This document shows positions 44,687 through 52,890 of a stretch of DNA of 64,000 nucleotides, piece by piece. The DNA lies in the NCBI RefSeq assembly GCF_902833085.1, contig NZ_CADFEB010000004.1:434001-498000 (forward strand), written 5' to 3'. A program made the position numbers and the translations under genes. The number at the start of each line of letters is the position of its first letter. Position 1 is the first letter of the stretch. Source of the DNA: Burkholderia ubonensis. GTDB lineage: Bacteria; Pseudomonadota; Gammaproteobacteria; Burkholderiales; Burkholderiaceae. The notes beneath the pieces were generated by a model. It ran no database searches and was not told the origin of the DNA. It saw only the letters and a program-made list of their open reading frames with translations.

Positions 44687-46072
44687 ATGAATGCGAGTGA
44701 TTTCCGGATGGTTCCTTCCCGCAATGAAGTACTGCGGCCTCTGCTGACGCAGAGCTTGCCGCTCCTGATCGCGCAGTTGGCGAGCAGCGCCTACGGCATC
44801 GTCGACCTGATGCTGATCGGCCATCTGAACGGCGAACACGCGATGGCGGTGTTCGGCGTGAGCTGGAATATCTTCAATACGATTCAGATCGGCTTTACCG
44901 GCATTCTGATCGCGCTGATTCCGGCGATCTCGTCCGCGCATGGCGCCGGCAACCGGCAAGAAGTGGCGGAGACGGTGCGGCAGGGCATCTGGCTTGCGCT
45001 CGCGCTGTCGCTGCCGATCTGCCTGCTGCTGGTGTTCCCGGACCTCTTTCTGTCGCTGGCGGGGCAGCGAGGGCAGGCGACAGCGGAGATCAGGCTGTTC
45101 CTCCTGTGGCTCGCGGTCTCGGTGCCTCCAACGCTGCTGTTTCGCGTCGTGAGCGGATACGCGTCGGCGCTCCTGAAGACGCGGAAGATTCTGATGGCCA
45201 GCGTCGCCGGGCTGATCGTGAAGATTCCGCTGTCGTTCGTTCTGGTCCAGGGGGGGCTGGGCCATGCCGGTCTCGGCGTCGTCGGCTGCGCGATTTCGAC
45301 GGCCGTCGTGACGTGGGTGCTGCTGGCGGTCGGGTTCGGCACGGTGCTGACGGACACCGTGCATGGCGGGCGCGAGGCGCTCACGCGCTTCTCGCGGCCC
45401 CGCGCCGCCACGCTCTCGACGCTGATGCGACAAGGGCTGCCGATCGGCGCAAGCTTTTTCTTCGACTACAGCGTGCTCACGCTGATCGGTCTCCTCGTTG
45501 CCCGAGGCGGGCAGATTCAGGCCGCGGCGCATGGTGTGGCCGCGAGCGTGTCGTACCTGTGCTACCTCGTCCCGATGTCGCTCGCGAACGTCGCGAGCGC
45601 GATGGTGGGGCAGTCGCTCGGGCGGCATGATGGCGAAGCAGCCGGTCGCGTCGGCCAGACCGCCGTCACGCTGACCCTGTCGATCAGCTTCGTCATCGGG
45701 CTCGTGCTGGTGTCGGGCGGCGACCTGATCGCGCGTCTCTATACCAGCGATGCGTCGGTGGCGGATTACGCGGCCCGACTGATCGTCGTGGTCGGCGTCT
45801 ATCACCTGTTCGATGCGATATTCACCGTTTGCAGCGGCGTGCTGCGCGCGTATCGGCGCACGCTCGTGCCGACCGTGATCCTCGGCATTGCGCTGTGGGG
45901 CATCGGACTCGCGGGCGGCGCGATCGCCAACCGGTGGTCGGGCGCATCGCAGACCGCACTTGTGTTCTGGTGGGCACTCGCGGCGGCGGCGATCGTCGCG
46001 GCGGCAGGCATCTTCGAATATCAACGTCGCGTCGTCCAGGATTCGGGACGCCCGCAGGCCGCAACCTCCTGA
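44687..46072 (+). CDS. MATE-family efflux transporter
   Basis: A 461-aa membrane protein with about 12 helices in two related halves. MATE features: LPLLIAQLASSAYGIVDLMLIG in TM1-2 and LMRQGLPIGASFFFDYSVLT at the start of the second half (about residues 247-266). MATE pumps export drugs or metabolites using H+ or Na+. Placed inside the cluster, it is the likely exporter or self-protection pump of the product. The ATG at 44687 is chosen over GTG at 44675 and ATG at 44708; none has a strong RBS. Confidence 0.88.
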   Translation: MNASDFRMVPSRNEVLRPLLTQSLPLLIAQLASSAYGIVDLMLIGHLNGEHAMAVFGVSWNIFNTIQIGFTGILIALIPAISSAHGAGNRQEVAETVRQGIWLALALSLPICLLLVFPDLFLSLAGQRGQATAEIRLFLLWLAVSVPPTLLFRVVSGYASALLKTRKILMASVAGLIVKIPLSFVLVQGGLGHAGLGVVGCAISTAVVTWVLLAVGFGTVLTDTVHGGREALTRFSRPRAATLSTLMRQGLPIGASFFFDYSVLTLIGLLVARGGQIQAAAHGVAASVSYLCYLVPMSLANVASAMVGQSLGRHDGEAAGRVGQTAVTLTLSISFVIGLVLVSGGDLIARLYTSDASVADYAARLIVVVGVYHLFDAIFTVCSGVLRAYRRTLVPTVILGIALWGIGLAGGAIANRWSGASQTALVFWWALAAAAIVAAAGIFEYQRRVVQDSGRPQAATS

Positions 46073-46081
46073 ACCCGCGCC

Positions 46082-46942
46082 ATGACATCCGCCCACATCA
46101 AGATCGAGGAAATCACCGCAAAGTCCGTGCTGGTCAAATCCGGTCTTCCGGACACGGACCTCGTCGTCAACCCCTATGTCGGTTGCCAGTTCTCTTGTGC
46201 GTACTGCTACGCAAGCTTCATGGGACGTTTTGTCGGCGAGTCGATCGCCGACTGGGGAAAATACGTCTACGCAAAAACGAACGCGGTCGAACTGTTCGAA
46301 AAGGAACTGCGCCGCGTGCGCGCGAAGGACGGTCGGCCGACGATTTTCCTGAGTTCCGTGACCGACCCCTACCAGGGTGTCGAGAAGAAGTACCGCCTGA
46401 CGCGCGGAATCGTCGAGCTGCTGGCGCGTGAGCCCTATCCGGGCAGGGTCAGCATCCTGACGAAATCGCCTCTCGTGTTGCGCGATATCGATTTGCTGCA
46501 GCGCCTGCCTGCCTGCGAGGTCGGCGTGACCATCACGACCGACGAAGATCGTCTGGGCCGCGAGCTGGAGGCATTCGCGCCGGCGGCCAGTGCCCGTCTC
46601 GAGACGCTGAGTGCGCTCAATGCCGCCAACGTCGAAACCTACGCGTTCATCGGCCCGTTGTTGCCGTACTACGCGGAGTCGCCCGACAAGCTCGAGCGGC
46701 TGGTCGAGCGCATTGCACGAACCGGCGTGCGCGAAGCCTACGTCGAACATCTCAATCCGAGCCGCTACATCGCCCAACGCATCGAACGCGAGATGGCGGA
46801 GCAGGCGCCGGCGCGTGCGGCATCGCTCCGGCGCGAGAACGCCGTGCAAGCCCGTGCGGCGCTGGAAGCCAGGGTCCTGTCCTTGCTCGAGCGGCACGGC
46901 ATTCGGCTTCGGCTCGGCAGGGCCATCGTGCATTCAAGCTAG
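46082..46942 (+). CDS. Radical SAM protein, SPL-like (Rv2578c-type)
   Basis: A 286-aa radical SAM protein of the spore photoproduct lyase-like group. The cluster motif GCQFSCAYCYASFMGRF has Cys35, Cys39 and Cys42, with the characteristic NPYVGC lead-in and CYA. Other SPL-family points: TIFLSSVTDPYQGVEKKYRLTRG and VSILTKSPLVLRDIDLLQRL. The enzyme's reaction is unknown, as for most of this subgroup; DNA repair is unlikely given the context. It begins 9 bases after the MATE stop. Confidence 0.82.
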   Translation: MTSAHIKIEEITAKSVLVKSGLPDTDLVVNPYVGCQFSCAYCYASFMGRFVGESIADWGKYVYAKTNAVELFEKELRRVRAKDGRPTIFLSSVTDPYQGVEKKYRLTRGIVELLAREPYPGRVSILTKSPLVLRDIDLLQRLPACEVGVTITTDEDRLGRELEAFAPAASARLETLSALNAANVETYAFIGPLLPYYAESPDKLERLVERIARTGVREAYVEHLNPSRYIAQRIEREMAEQAPARAASLRRENAVQARAALEARVLSLLERHGIRLRLGRAIVHSS

Positions 46943-46995
46943 CGGGCGCGTGTGCGGGCCGTCAATACAACGATATTCACTACCTGAGAGATTTC

Positions 46996-48192
46996 ATGAA
47001 GAGCGTCCTGATCATTGCTCCCCTGACCTTCGACGCCTGCGCGCGTTACGCGCAAGCGGCGGCGGAACTCGGCGTCGAAGCATGCTTCGCGATACCCGGC
47101 GTGTCGAATATTCCGTACGACACCTGGCAGCTCGATCGTTACCGTACCATTTGCGTCGAACGAATCGACAATGACGCGACGGCGCTGATCGAGGCGCTCG
47201 CGAGCTTCGGGCACATCGACGCGGTGGTCGCCGGCGGCGAATTCTCGGTGGCGGCCGCCGACAGCGTCGCGCGCGCGCTCGGATTGCGCTGCTCGATGGA
47301 TGGCGATCCCTCCGTGCTTCGCAACAAGGCCAGGATGCGGCATGCATTCTCGCAGCACGGCGTCCCGCAACCGAGGCTGTATGGCGCCGCAAGCAGCATC
47401 GCCGAACTGCGCGAACTGATCGTCGATATCGATCGCTATCCGGTCGTGAGCAAACCGGCCGACATGGCCGGCTCCTGGTACGTCACGCTCAACCACAGCG
47501 CCGACGAGATTGAACGCAACGCAGCCGCGATCTTTGCCGACAGGGTCGCGCTGTCGACCGGCATGAGCTTCGCAGGCGAGTGCCTGCTCGAGGCGTATTT
47601 CCACGGAGACGAATACAGCGCGGAAGTCGTGGTCCAGGACGCGCGCATCGAACACCTGTTCATCACCCGCAAGTTCCTGTCCCCGCTGCCCAATTTCGAC
47701 GAGATCGGGCATCTGTCAGGGCCCGCGCTGCTGGAGGGCGCGTTGCGAGCGCAGGTCGAGGATGCGGCCCGGCGCCTGCTCGATGCGGCGCGTGTACGGA
47801 ATTCGATCGTGCACATCGAGTTCAAGGTTTCGCCCGACGGCACGATGGCAGTCATCGAAGCGGGCTGCCGCGTGGCCGGAGATCGTATTTCGACGCTGGT
47901 CAATCTTGCATTCGGCGTGAATCTCGAGAAAGCGATGATCGCGGTCAAGCTCGGAAGCGACCTTGCCGCGGCCCGCGCAGACGGCCATCAGCCGTCCTGC
48001 TACGGCGTTCGCTTCGCGTTTGCAGGCCAGCCTGCGGCCGACGTGCCGGGCGCGCGGGTGCTGCAGAAATCGATCGAGCCGGATCACGCGCCGATCGACG
48101 GCTTCAGCCGCACGCATCTTGTCAATCGAATCGGCCATGAGGTGCTGCAGGTGCCGTCTGCGGAGCAATTCGCCGTTGCGCTGCAGGGATGA
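46996..48192 (+). CDS. ATP-grasp domain carboxylate-amine ligase
   Basis: A 398-aa ATP-grasp enzyme similar to the L-amino-acid ligase/biotin-carboxylase-like group, which links a carboxylate to an amine through an acyl phosphate. Seen are the N-terminal Rossmann-like part (VLIIAPLTFDACARYAQAAAELG), NKARMRHAFSQHGVPQPRLYG, the ATP site YPVVSKPADMAGSWYVT and GECLLEAYFHGDEYSAEVVVQ. The metal site normally E-x-N-x-R reads EAGCRVAGD: Glu and Arg stay, Asn becomes Gly. It may join an amino acid to the carrier-derived product or make a dipeptide. GAGAG precedes the ATG. Confidence 0.82.
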   Translation: MKSVLIIAPLTFDACARYAQAAAELGVEACFAIPGVSNIPYDTWQLDRYRTICVERIDNDATALIEALASFGHIDAVVAGGEFSVAAADSVARALGLRCSMDGDPSVLRNKARMRHAFSQHGVPQPRLYGAASSIAELRELIVDIDRYPVVSKPADMAGSWYVTLNHSADEIERNAAAIFADRVALSTGMSFAGECLLEAYFHGDEYSAEVVVQDARIEHLFITRKFLSPLPNFDEIGHLSGPALLEGALRAQVEDAARRLLDAARVRNSIVHIEFKVSPDGTMAVIEAGCRVAGDRISTLVNLAFGVNLEKAMIAVKLGSDLAAARADGHQPSCYGVRFAFAGQPAADVPGARVLQKSIEPDHAPIDGFSRTHLVNRIGHEVLQVPSAEQFAVALQG

Positions 48193-48289
48193 CCCGGCAA
48201 GCATGCCGGTCAGTTTCGTTATCGAATCGTGCGCGAGCGAACGCTGAATGCAACGTTCGCGGCGGATTGCCATGGTCAGGAGAAACACA

Positions 48290-48814
48290 ATGATTGACGA
48301 GCTGTCGATGCGTGCGCTCTGTTCGTTCCTGGTGGAGGCGAAGCGACACACGTTTGCCGCCGACGCGCGTCGCATGCCGTCCAAGAGTCCTGCATCGAAA
48401 AACTATCAGTTCGAATGCGGTTCGTTCCGATACGAGGATCAGTACTTCGGCGAGATCGTCGATGTCGGCATGGAAACGGTCTGGTATGACGAGGTGCCGG
48501 TCTGGGGGATGACCTATCGCGGCGGGGTGTACCAGGAGTATGTCGATATCAAGCACGAGCTGTTCGCGTTTCTTCGGGAAGCGCTGAGAAATCCGCCGTT
48601 GGCCTTTCCGACTCGCGGTCCGGAGAATCATCAACGAGGCGCGCTGACCTATGCCAACCATACTGAAGGCGATATCAGCGCATTTCACGGGCGCGAAACC
48701 GTTCAGATGGACGGCGTATTCGTCTGCTACCGACGCTACGTGGGCGGGCTGATCTTCGGAAAGCGCAATCCGGGCATGCGTTTGCTGCACGATCTCGACG
48801 CAGCCCAACCTTGA
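48290..48814 (+). CDS. DUF5680-domain protein
   Basis: A 174-aa soluble protein resembling DUF5680 proteins: the order LCSFLVEAKRHTFAAD near the start, YQFECGSFRYEDQYFG, VWYDEVPVWGMTYRGG and the closing part with FLREAL. The last 40 residues include GVFVCYRRYVGGLIFGKR. No function is established for the family. CAGGAGA 8 bases before the ATG fixes the start. It is embedded between the ligase and NRPS genes, so it is probably a pathway protein such as a tailoring or binding protein. Confidence 0.7.
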   Translation: MIDELSMRALCSFLVEAKRHTFAADARRMPSKSPASKNYQFECGSFRYEDQYFGEIVDVGMETVWYDEVPVWGMTYRGGVYQEYVDIKHELFAFLREALRNPPLAFPTRGPENHQRGALTYANHTEGDISAFHGRETVQMDGVFVCYRRYVGGLIFGKRNPGMRLLHDLDAAQP

Positions 48815-48927
48815 CGACGACAACGGACGCGCCGGCGCGCGGTTGCCTCGGTGCGTGCCATCCGTCCGGTTCCGCGTGCGACATGCGTCGCGCCATTCAA
48901 CCCGCGATCTCCATTGAAAGGAATGCC

Positions 48928-51519
48928 GTGTCACAGGCCGATTCACCGCTGCTTGCCGAGATTCGAAATTCGTCGTGGTTCCGCGGTTTGCGCGGGCACC
49001 CGGTGCGAACCAGACCGCGTCTGACCGCGCGCATCGCGGAAATCGCGGCGTTGCATGCCGATGCCGTCGCGATACGCGAAGACCAGGGGACGTGCAGCTA
49101 TGGCGAGCTTGTCGCGCTTGCGATCGCGCAGCGCCGTCTGCTGGAGCGCAATGGGGTGAATCCGGGCGATGTGGTGGCACTGTCCGGTCCGGTATCGATC
49201 CCGTTCGTCTCGGCGATGCTCGGGACGTGGCTGGCGGGCGCCATCGCGTTTCCGATCGACGCCGCGGCGCCGTCGCTGCGAAACCGGGCGCTGATCGCGC
49301 AAACCGGCACGCGCCACCTGTTCGCGACCGGAGGCGTAGCGGCGCAGGAATATGGGGTGCCGGTCATCGACGCATGCGACGCAGGCGCGTTCGTATCGCG
49401 CGCGTCGACCGGCGACGTCGACGCCGTCGTGAACGCGCCGCTGACCGTGCCCGACGCCTATATCTTCTGCAGTTCGGGTTCCACCGGCACGCCGAAGGCC
49501 ATCCTCGGCAATCACGCCGGCCTGTCCCATTTCCTCGCGTGGCAACGCGACGCGTTCCGGATCGGACCGTCCGACCACTGTCTCGTGACGACCAATACGA
49601 CCTTCGACGTCGTGTTGCGCGACATTTTTCTCGTCCTGACCGCGGGGGGATGCCTGCACGTCGCGCCGAACGACATGAGCAATCCGCTGACCACCTGCGC
49701 GGAGCGGGCGATCACCTGCCTGCACGTGACGCCCACCCGGCTGCAGGCGTGGCTGCAGGCGCGCGGCGTGGGCGAGCCACTGAGCGCGTTGCGGCATGTA
49801 TTTTCCGCCGGCGAGCCGATGCCGGCCGAAGTGGCGGCGCTGCTGCACGCCACGGCGCCGAACGTCGGTCTGGTGAATCTGTACGGTCCTACCGAAACCA
49901 CGCTGGCGAAGTTCTTTCATCGCGTAGACCGCCACGCGCATCGCAATCCGGTTCCTGTCGGCCGCCCGCTGGACGAGGTCAGGTTTCACGTATTGGGCGA
50001 CGACTTGAAGCCGTGCATGCCCATGCAGGTAGGGGAAGTCGTCATCCAGACCCCTTATCGCTCGTCGGGATATCTCGGCGCAACCGCGGACCAGATGGCG
50101 CGTTTCGTCGATATTCCCGGCTCTGCGGACGGCGTCTATTTCACCGGAGATCTCGGATTTGTCGACGAGGCAGGCGTGCTGACGCTGTCCGGACGCAAGG
50201 ACGATCAGGTGAAGATCCGCGGCGTGCTGGTGAATCCTGCCGAGATCGAAGCGTTGCTGAACGGCGTCGCCGGCATACTGCGAACCAAGGTGCTGCCGGT
50301 CGGGGACACGCAGTTGTCGCGACGGCTGGTGGCGTTTTACGTGCCGGCCGGGGATGCGCCGCCCGATGCGCACGAACTCGGCCGTCATCTCGCCGAGCGC
50401 CTGCCCCCGGCGCTCATCCCGCGGCAATTCGTCCCGGTTCGGTCGATGCCGACGACGGTGAACGGAAAGGTCGACAAGGCCCGCCTGCTCGATTCGCTGA
50501 CCGGGCTTCGATCCACACGCCCGGGCAGGTCCGGAGACGATCTGGTCGCACGCGTGGCGGAATTCCTGCATGACATTGGCGTATGCGGCGGCGACGTTGA
50601 CCCCGATTCGTTCCTGCATGTCGATTCGCTGGCGGCGATTGCGTTGGGTCACTTTCTCGAGCACGCCGCGCATTGCGCGGTGCCAGCGGTGACGCTGGCG
50701 CAATGCGACTCGCTGTCGGCGATCATGGCTGCAGTGAGCCTGGCCCGGCGCGAGTACGCCGATGCCGCGGCGGCCGATGCCGCGGCGGCGGATGCCGGCG
50801 ACGACGCGCGCCCACGTCTCTTTGCCTTTCCGCCCTTGTCTGGTTGGGGGCTTATCTTCAAGGGACTCGAGGCGGCGCTGCCCGATTACGCGGTCACATC
50901 CTTCGATTTCATCCCGAGCGACGATCCGCCGGCGGATTACGCCGCGCGAATCGCGCGAGCGACTTCCCGGCAGCCCGTTACGCTGCTCGGCTATTCCGCA
51001 GGCGGAAACCTGGCCTACGAAGTGACGCAACGCCTGGAATCGATGGGCGTCGAAGTTCAATGCCTGGTGCTGATGGATACCGCGCCGCGCGCGCATGTCA
51101 TTCGTCGCGGCGAGGACGAACTGGAGCAGTACGCGGGATCGTTTGCGGACTACCTGTTCGACATCGGCTTCCTGTCGGAACTGGCCGCGTCGTCGGCGGG
51201 TATCGTCGACGTGCGCCGGGTCGCCGAACGGAAAATCGTCCGTTACCGCAATTATCTCGACGGCGTCGTGCATGATCGGCCGATCAACGCCGACATCCTG
51301 TTGCTGAGCGCGTCGAGCGCGAGCGAAGTCGATCGGGATGCCGCGGGGATATGGCGCCGTCTCTCGACCGGCACGGTGAGCGAGCTGGACGGTCGTGGCC
51401 ATCATCTGGCGATGCTCGACCGCGACAACGTCCATGAAAACGCCGCATTGATCGTCCGGGCCACCCGGAGCGCGCACGGTGCGAACATCGCGATTTCCAC
51501 CGCCGGACCGGCTGCCTGA
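48928..51519 (+). CDS. Single-module NRPS: adenylation, carrier, thioesterase
   Basis: An 863-aa synthetase without a condensation domain. Adenylation domain (about residues 20-520): A3 FCSSGSTGTPK near 180, A5 NLYGPTETT near 317, A7/A8 YFTGDLGFVDEAG and GRKDDQVKIRG near 407-435, A10 Lys in TVNGKVDK near 513. The A4 region has FDVVLRD with Asp at the alpha-amine position, so an alpha-amino acid is likely. Carrier Ser is in HVDSLAAI (about 566). A repeated Ala/Asp linker follows, then the thioesterase with GYSAGG Ser (about 690) and a late GHH. AAAGGA at 48917-48922 supports GTG at 48928; a longer TTG start at 48811 would overlap the previous gene. Confidence 0.85.
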   Translation: MSQADSPLLAEIRNSSWFRGLRGHPVRTRPRLTARIAEIAALHADAVAIREDQGTCSYGELVALAIAQRRLLERNGVNPGDVVALSGPVSIPFVSAMLGTWLAGAIAFPIDAAAPSLRNRALIAQTGTRHLFATGGVAAQEYGVPVIDACDAGAFVSRASTGDVDAVVNAPLTVPDAYIFCSSGSTGTPKAILGNHAGLSHFLAWQRDAFRIGPSDHCLVTTNTTFDVVLRDIFLVLTAGGCLHVAPNDMSNPLTTCAERAITCLHVTPTRLQAWLQARGVGEPLSALRHVFSAGEPMPAEVAALLHATAPNVGLVNLYGPTETTLAKFFHRVDRHAHRNPVPVGRPLDEVRFHVLGDDLKPCMPMQVGEVVIQTPYRSSGYLGATADQMARFVDIPGSADGVYFTGDLGFVDEAGVLTLSGRKDDQVKIRGVLVNPAEIEALLNGVAGILRTKVLPVGDTQLSRRLVAFYVPAGDAPPDAHELGRHLAERLPPALIPRQFVPVRSMPTTVNGKVDKARLLDSLTGLRSTRPGRSGDDLVARVAEFLHDIGVCGGDVDPDSFLHVDSLAAIALGHFLEHAAHCAVPAVTLAQCDSLSAIMAAVSLARREYADAAAADAAAADAGDDARPRLFAFPPLSGWGLIFKGLEAALPDYAVTSFDFIPSDDPPADYAARIARATSRQPVTLLGYSAGGNLAYEVTQRLESMGVEVQCLVLMDTAPRAHVIRRGEDELEQYAGSFADYLFDIGFLSELAASSAGIVDVRRVAERKIVRYRNYLDGVVHDRPINADILLLSASSASEVDRDAAGIWRRLSTGTVSELDGRGHHLAMLDRDNVHENAALIVRATRSAHGANIAISTAGPAA
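50757..50798 (+). repeat. Short tandem repeat in the NRPS linker
   Basis: GATGCCGCGGCGGCC-type 15-base units, two and a half copies, encode an ADAAAADAAAADAG linker between the carrier and thioesterase domains. It is flexible and likely to vary in unit number between strains. Confidence 0.65.
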
Positions 51520-51553
51520 CGCGACTGACGCGCGGTTCGACACGCCGGCCTGA

Positions 51554-51584
51554 GCGCGCCCCGCCGCGAGGTGGCGGGGCGCGC
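51554..51584 (+). terminator. Strong GC-rich hairpin closing the cluster
   Basis: GCGCGCCCCGCC-GCGAGGT-GGCGGGGCGCGC is a perfect 12-bp stem starting 34 bases after the NRPS stop, with no T-run. It marks the likely 3' boundary of the biosynthetic operon. The remaining 51585-51996 shows no convincing gene; short frames there look random. Confidence 0.6.
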
Positions 51585-51996
51585 CGCCGTTCCCCGCATC
51601 CGCCCGACGCCGCGCGGTGATGATCGCGTCGCGTGCCGCCCGCGCCACATGGCGCCGCCGCCCGAAGCCGGCGCGCCGCCGAATGCCGCCATCGCCCATG
51701 TTGCGGTGCATCGCCGAGATGTCCACCGTTTCTCGGCTGTCCGCCCGATTTCCCCGGGACGCGCGCCGAACGCCCTTCTCCTTTCTCCATCAGCCCCTGC
51801 CGGCAATCGCAAGGGTGGGCGTCCGGTCCGGTTCGGGGAGGATATGGCGGAAGCAGGCGAAGTTTGTCCACCGTCAAGATGCAGTGCGGCAATTTTCCGT
51901 ACAGTTCGCGCGGCAGGCTGCCGTGGTCGGCACGCGTCGCGCATTGGCGGCGCGCGGCCCGGCAGTCCTTCTCAACGACACTCAGGCAAACGAACC

Positions 51997-52887
51997 ATGA
52001 TCAGACGAATCACCGGCGGTGCGCGGGCGGCCCCCGTCATCGCGATACTCGCGGGACTGGCCGGATGCAGCGACCTTCACGTGCTCGATCCCAAGGGCGC
52101 GGTGGGCGTCGCGGAGAAATCGCTGATCGCGACGGCCACGTGGGCGATGCTGATCGTCGTCGTGCCGGTGATCCTGCTCACGCTGTTCTTCGCGTGGCGC
52201 TACCGCGCGTCGAACCGCAGCGCGACCTATGCGCCGAACTGGTCGCATTCGACGGCGATCGAGGTCGTGATCTGGACCGTGCCGACGCTGATCATCCTCT
52301 ATCTCGGCATCCTCACGTGGAAGACCACGCATGAGCTCGACCCGTACAAGCCGCTCCAGTCGTCGGTCAAGCCGATCGACGTCGAAGTCGTCGCGCTCGA
52401 CTGGAAGTGGCTGTTCATCTATCCGGAGCTCGGCATCGCGTCGGTGAATCAGCTCGCGATTCCGGTCGGCACGCCGGTGAATTTCCGCATCACGTCGGAT
52501 TCGGTGATGAACTCGTTCTTCATCCCGCAGCTCGGCACCCAGGTCTACGCGATGGCCGGCATGCAGACGCGCCTGCACCTGATCGCCGACCAGGCGGGCA
52601 ACTACGCGGGCGTGTCCTCCAACTACAGCGGCCGCGGCTTCTCCGACATGAAGTTCCGCACGCTCGCCGAGCCGCGCGAGCAGTTCGACGCGTGGGTGCA
52701 GAAGGTGAAGGCGTCGTCCGACCGCCTCGACATGACCGTGTACGGCACGGTCGCGCAGCCGAGCGAGAAGGCGCCGGTGCGCTACTTCTCGTCGGTCGAT
52801 CCGAAGCTGTTTCACAACATCATCGCGAAATACAACAACGGCCACGTCCTCGATCTGAAGGACGCCGCCTGTACGACGAAGGGGTAA
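51997..52887 (+). CDS. cyoA: Cytochrome o ubiquinol oxidase subunit II
   Basis: A 296-aa subunit of the terminal quinol oxidase. It has a signal sequence with lipobox (ILAGLAGC, Cys about residue 25), two membrane helices (about 43-65 and 85-105) and a periplasmic cupredoxin-like domain (SVMNSFFIPQLGTQVYAMAGMQTRLHL). CuA ligands are absent, as expected for a quinol oxidase. First gene of cyoABCD; four bases precede cyoB. Confidence 0.95.
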   Translation: MIRRITGGARAAPVIAILAGLAGCSDLHVLDPKGAVGVAEKSLIATATWAMLIVVVPVILLTLFFAWRYRASNRSATYAPNWSHSTAIEVVIWTVPTLIILYLGILTWKTTHELDPYKPLQSSVKPIDVEVVALDWKWLFIYPELGIASVNQLAIPVGTPVNFRITSDSVMNSFFIPQLGTQVYAMAGMQTRLHLIADQAGNYAGVSSNYSGRGFSDMKFRTLAEPREQFDAWVQKVKASSDRLDMTVYGTVAQPSEKAPVRYFSSVDPKLFHNIIAKYNNGHVLDLKDAACTTKG

Positions 52888-52890
52888 CGC

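Noticed and set aside
51402..51944. Minus-strand open frames between the NRPS and cyoA
   Set aside because: They are Arg/Ala-rich products typical of antisense reading of GC-rich DNA and overlap the NRPS 3' end.
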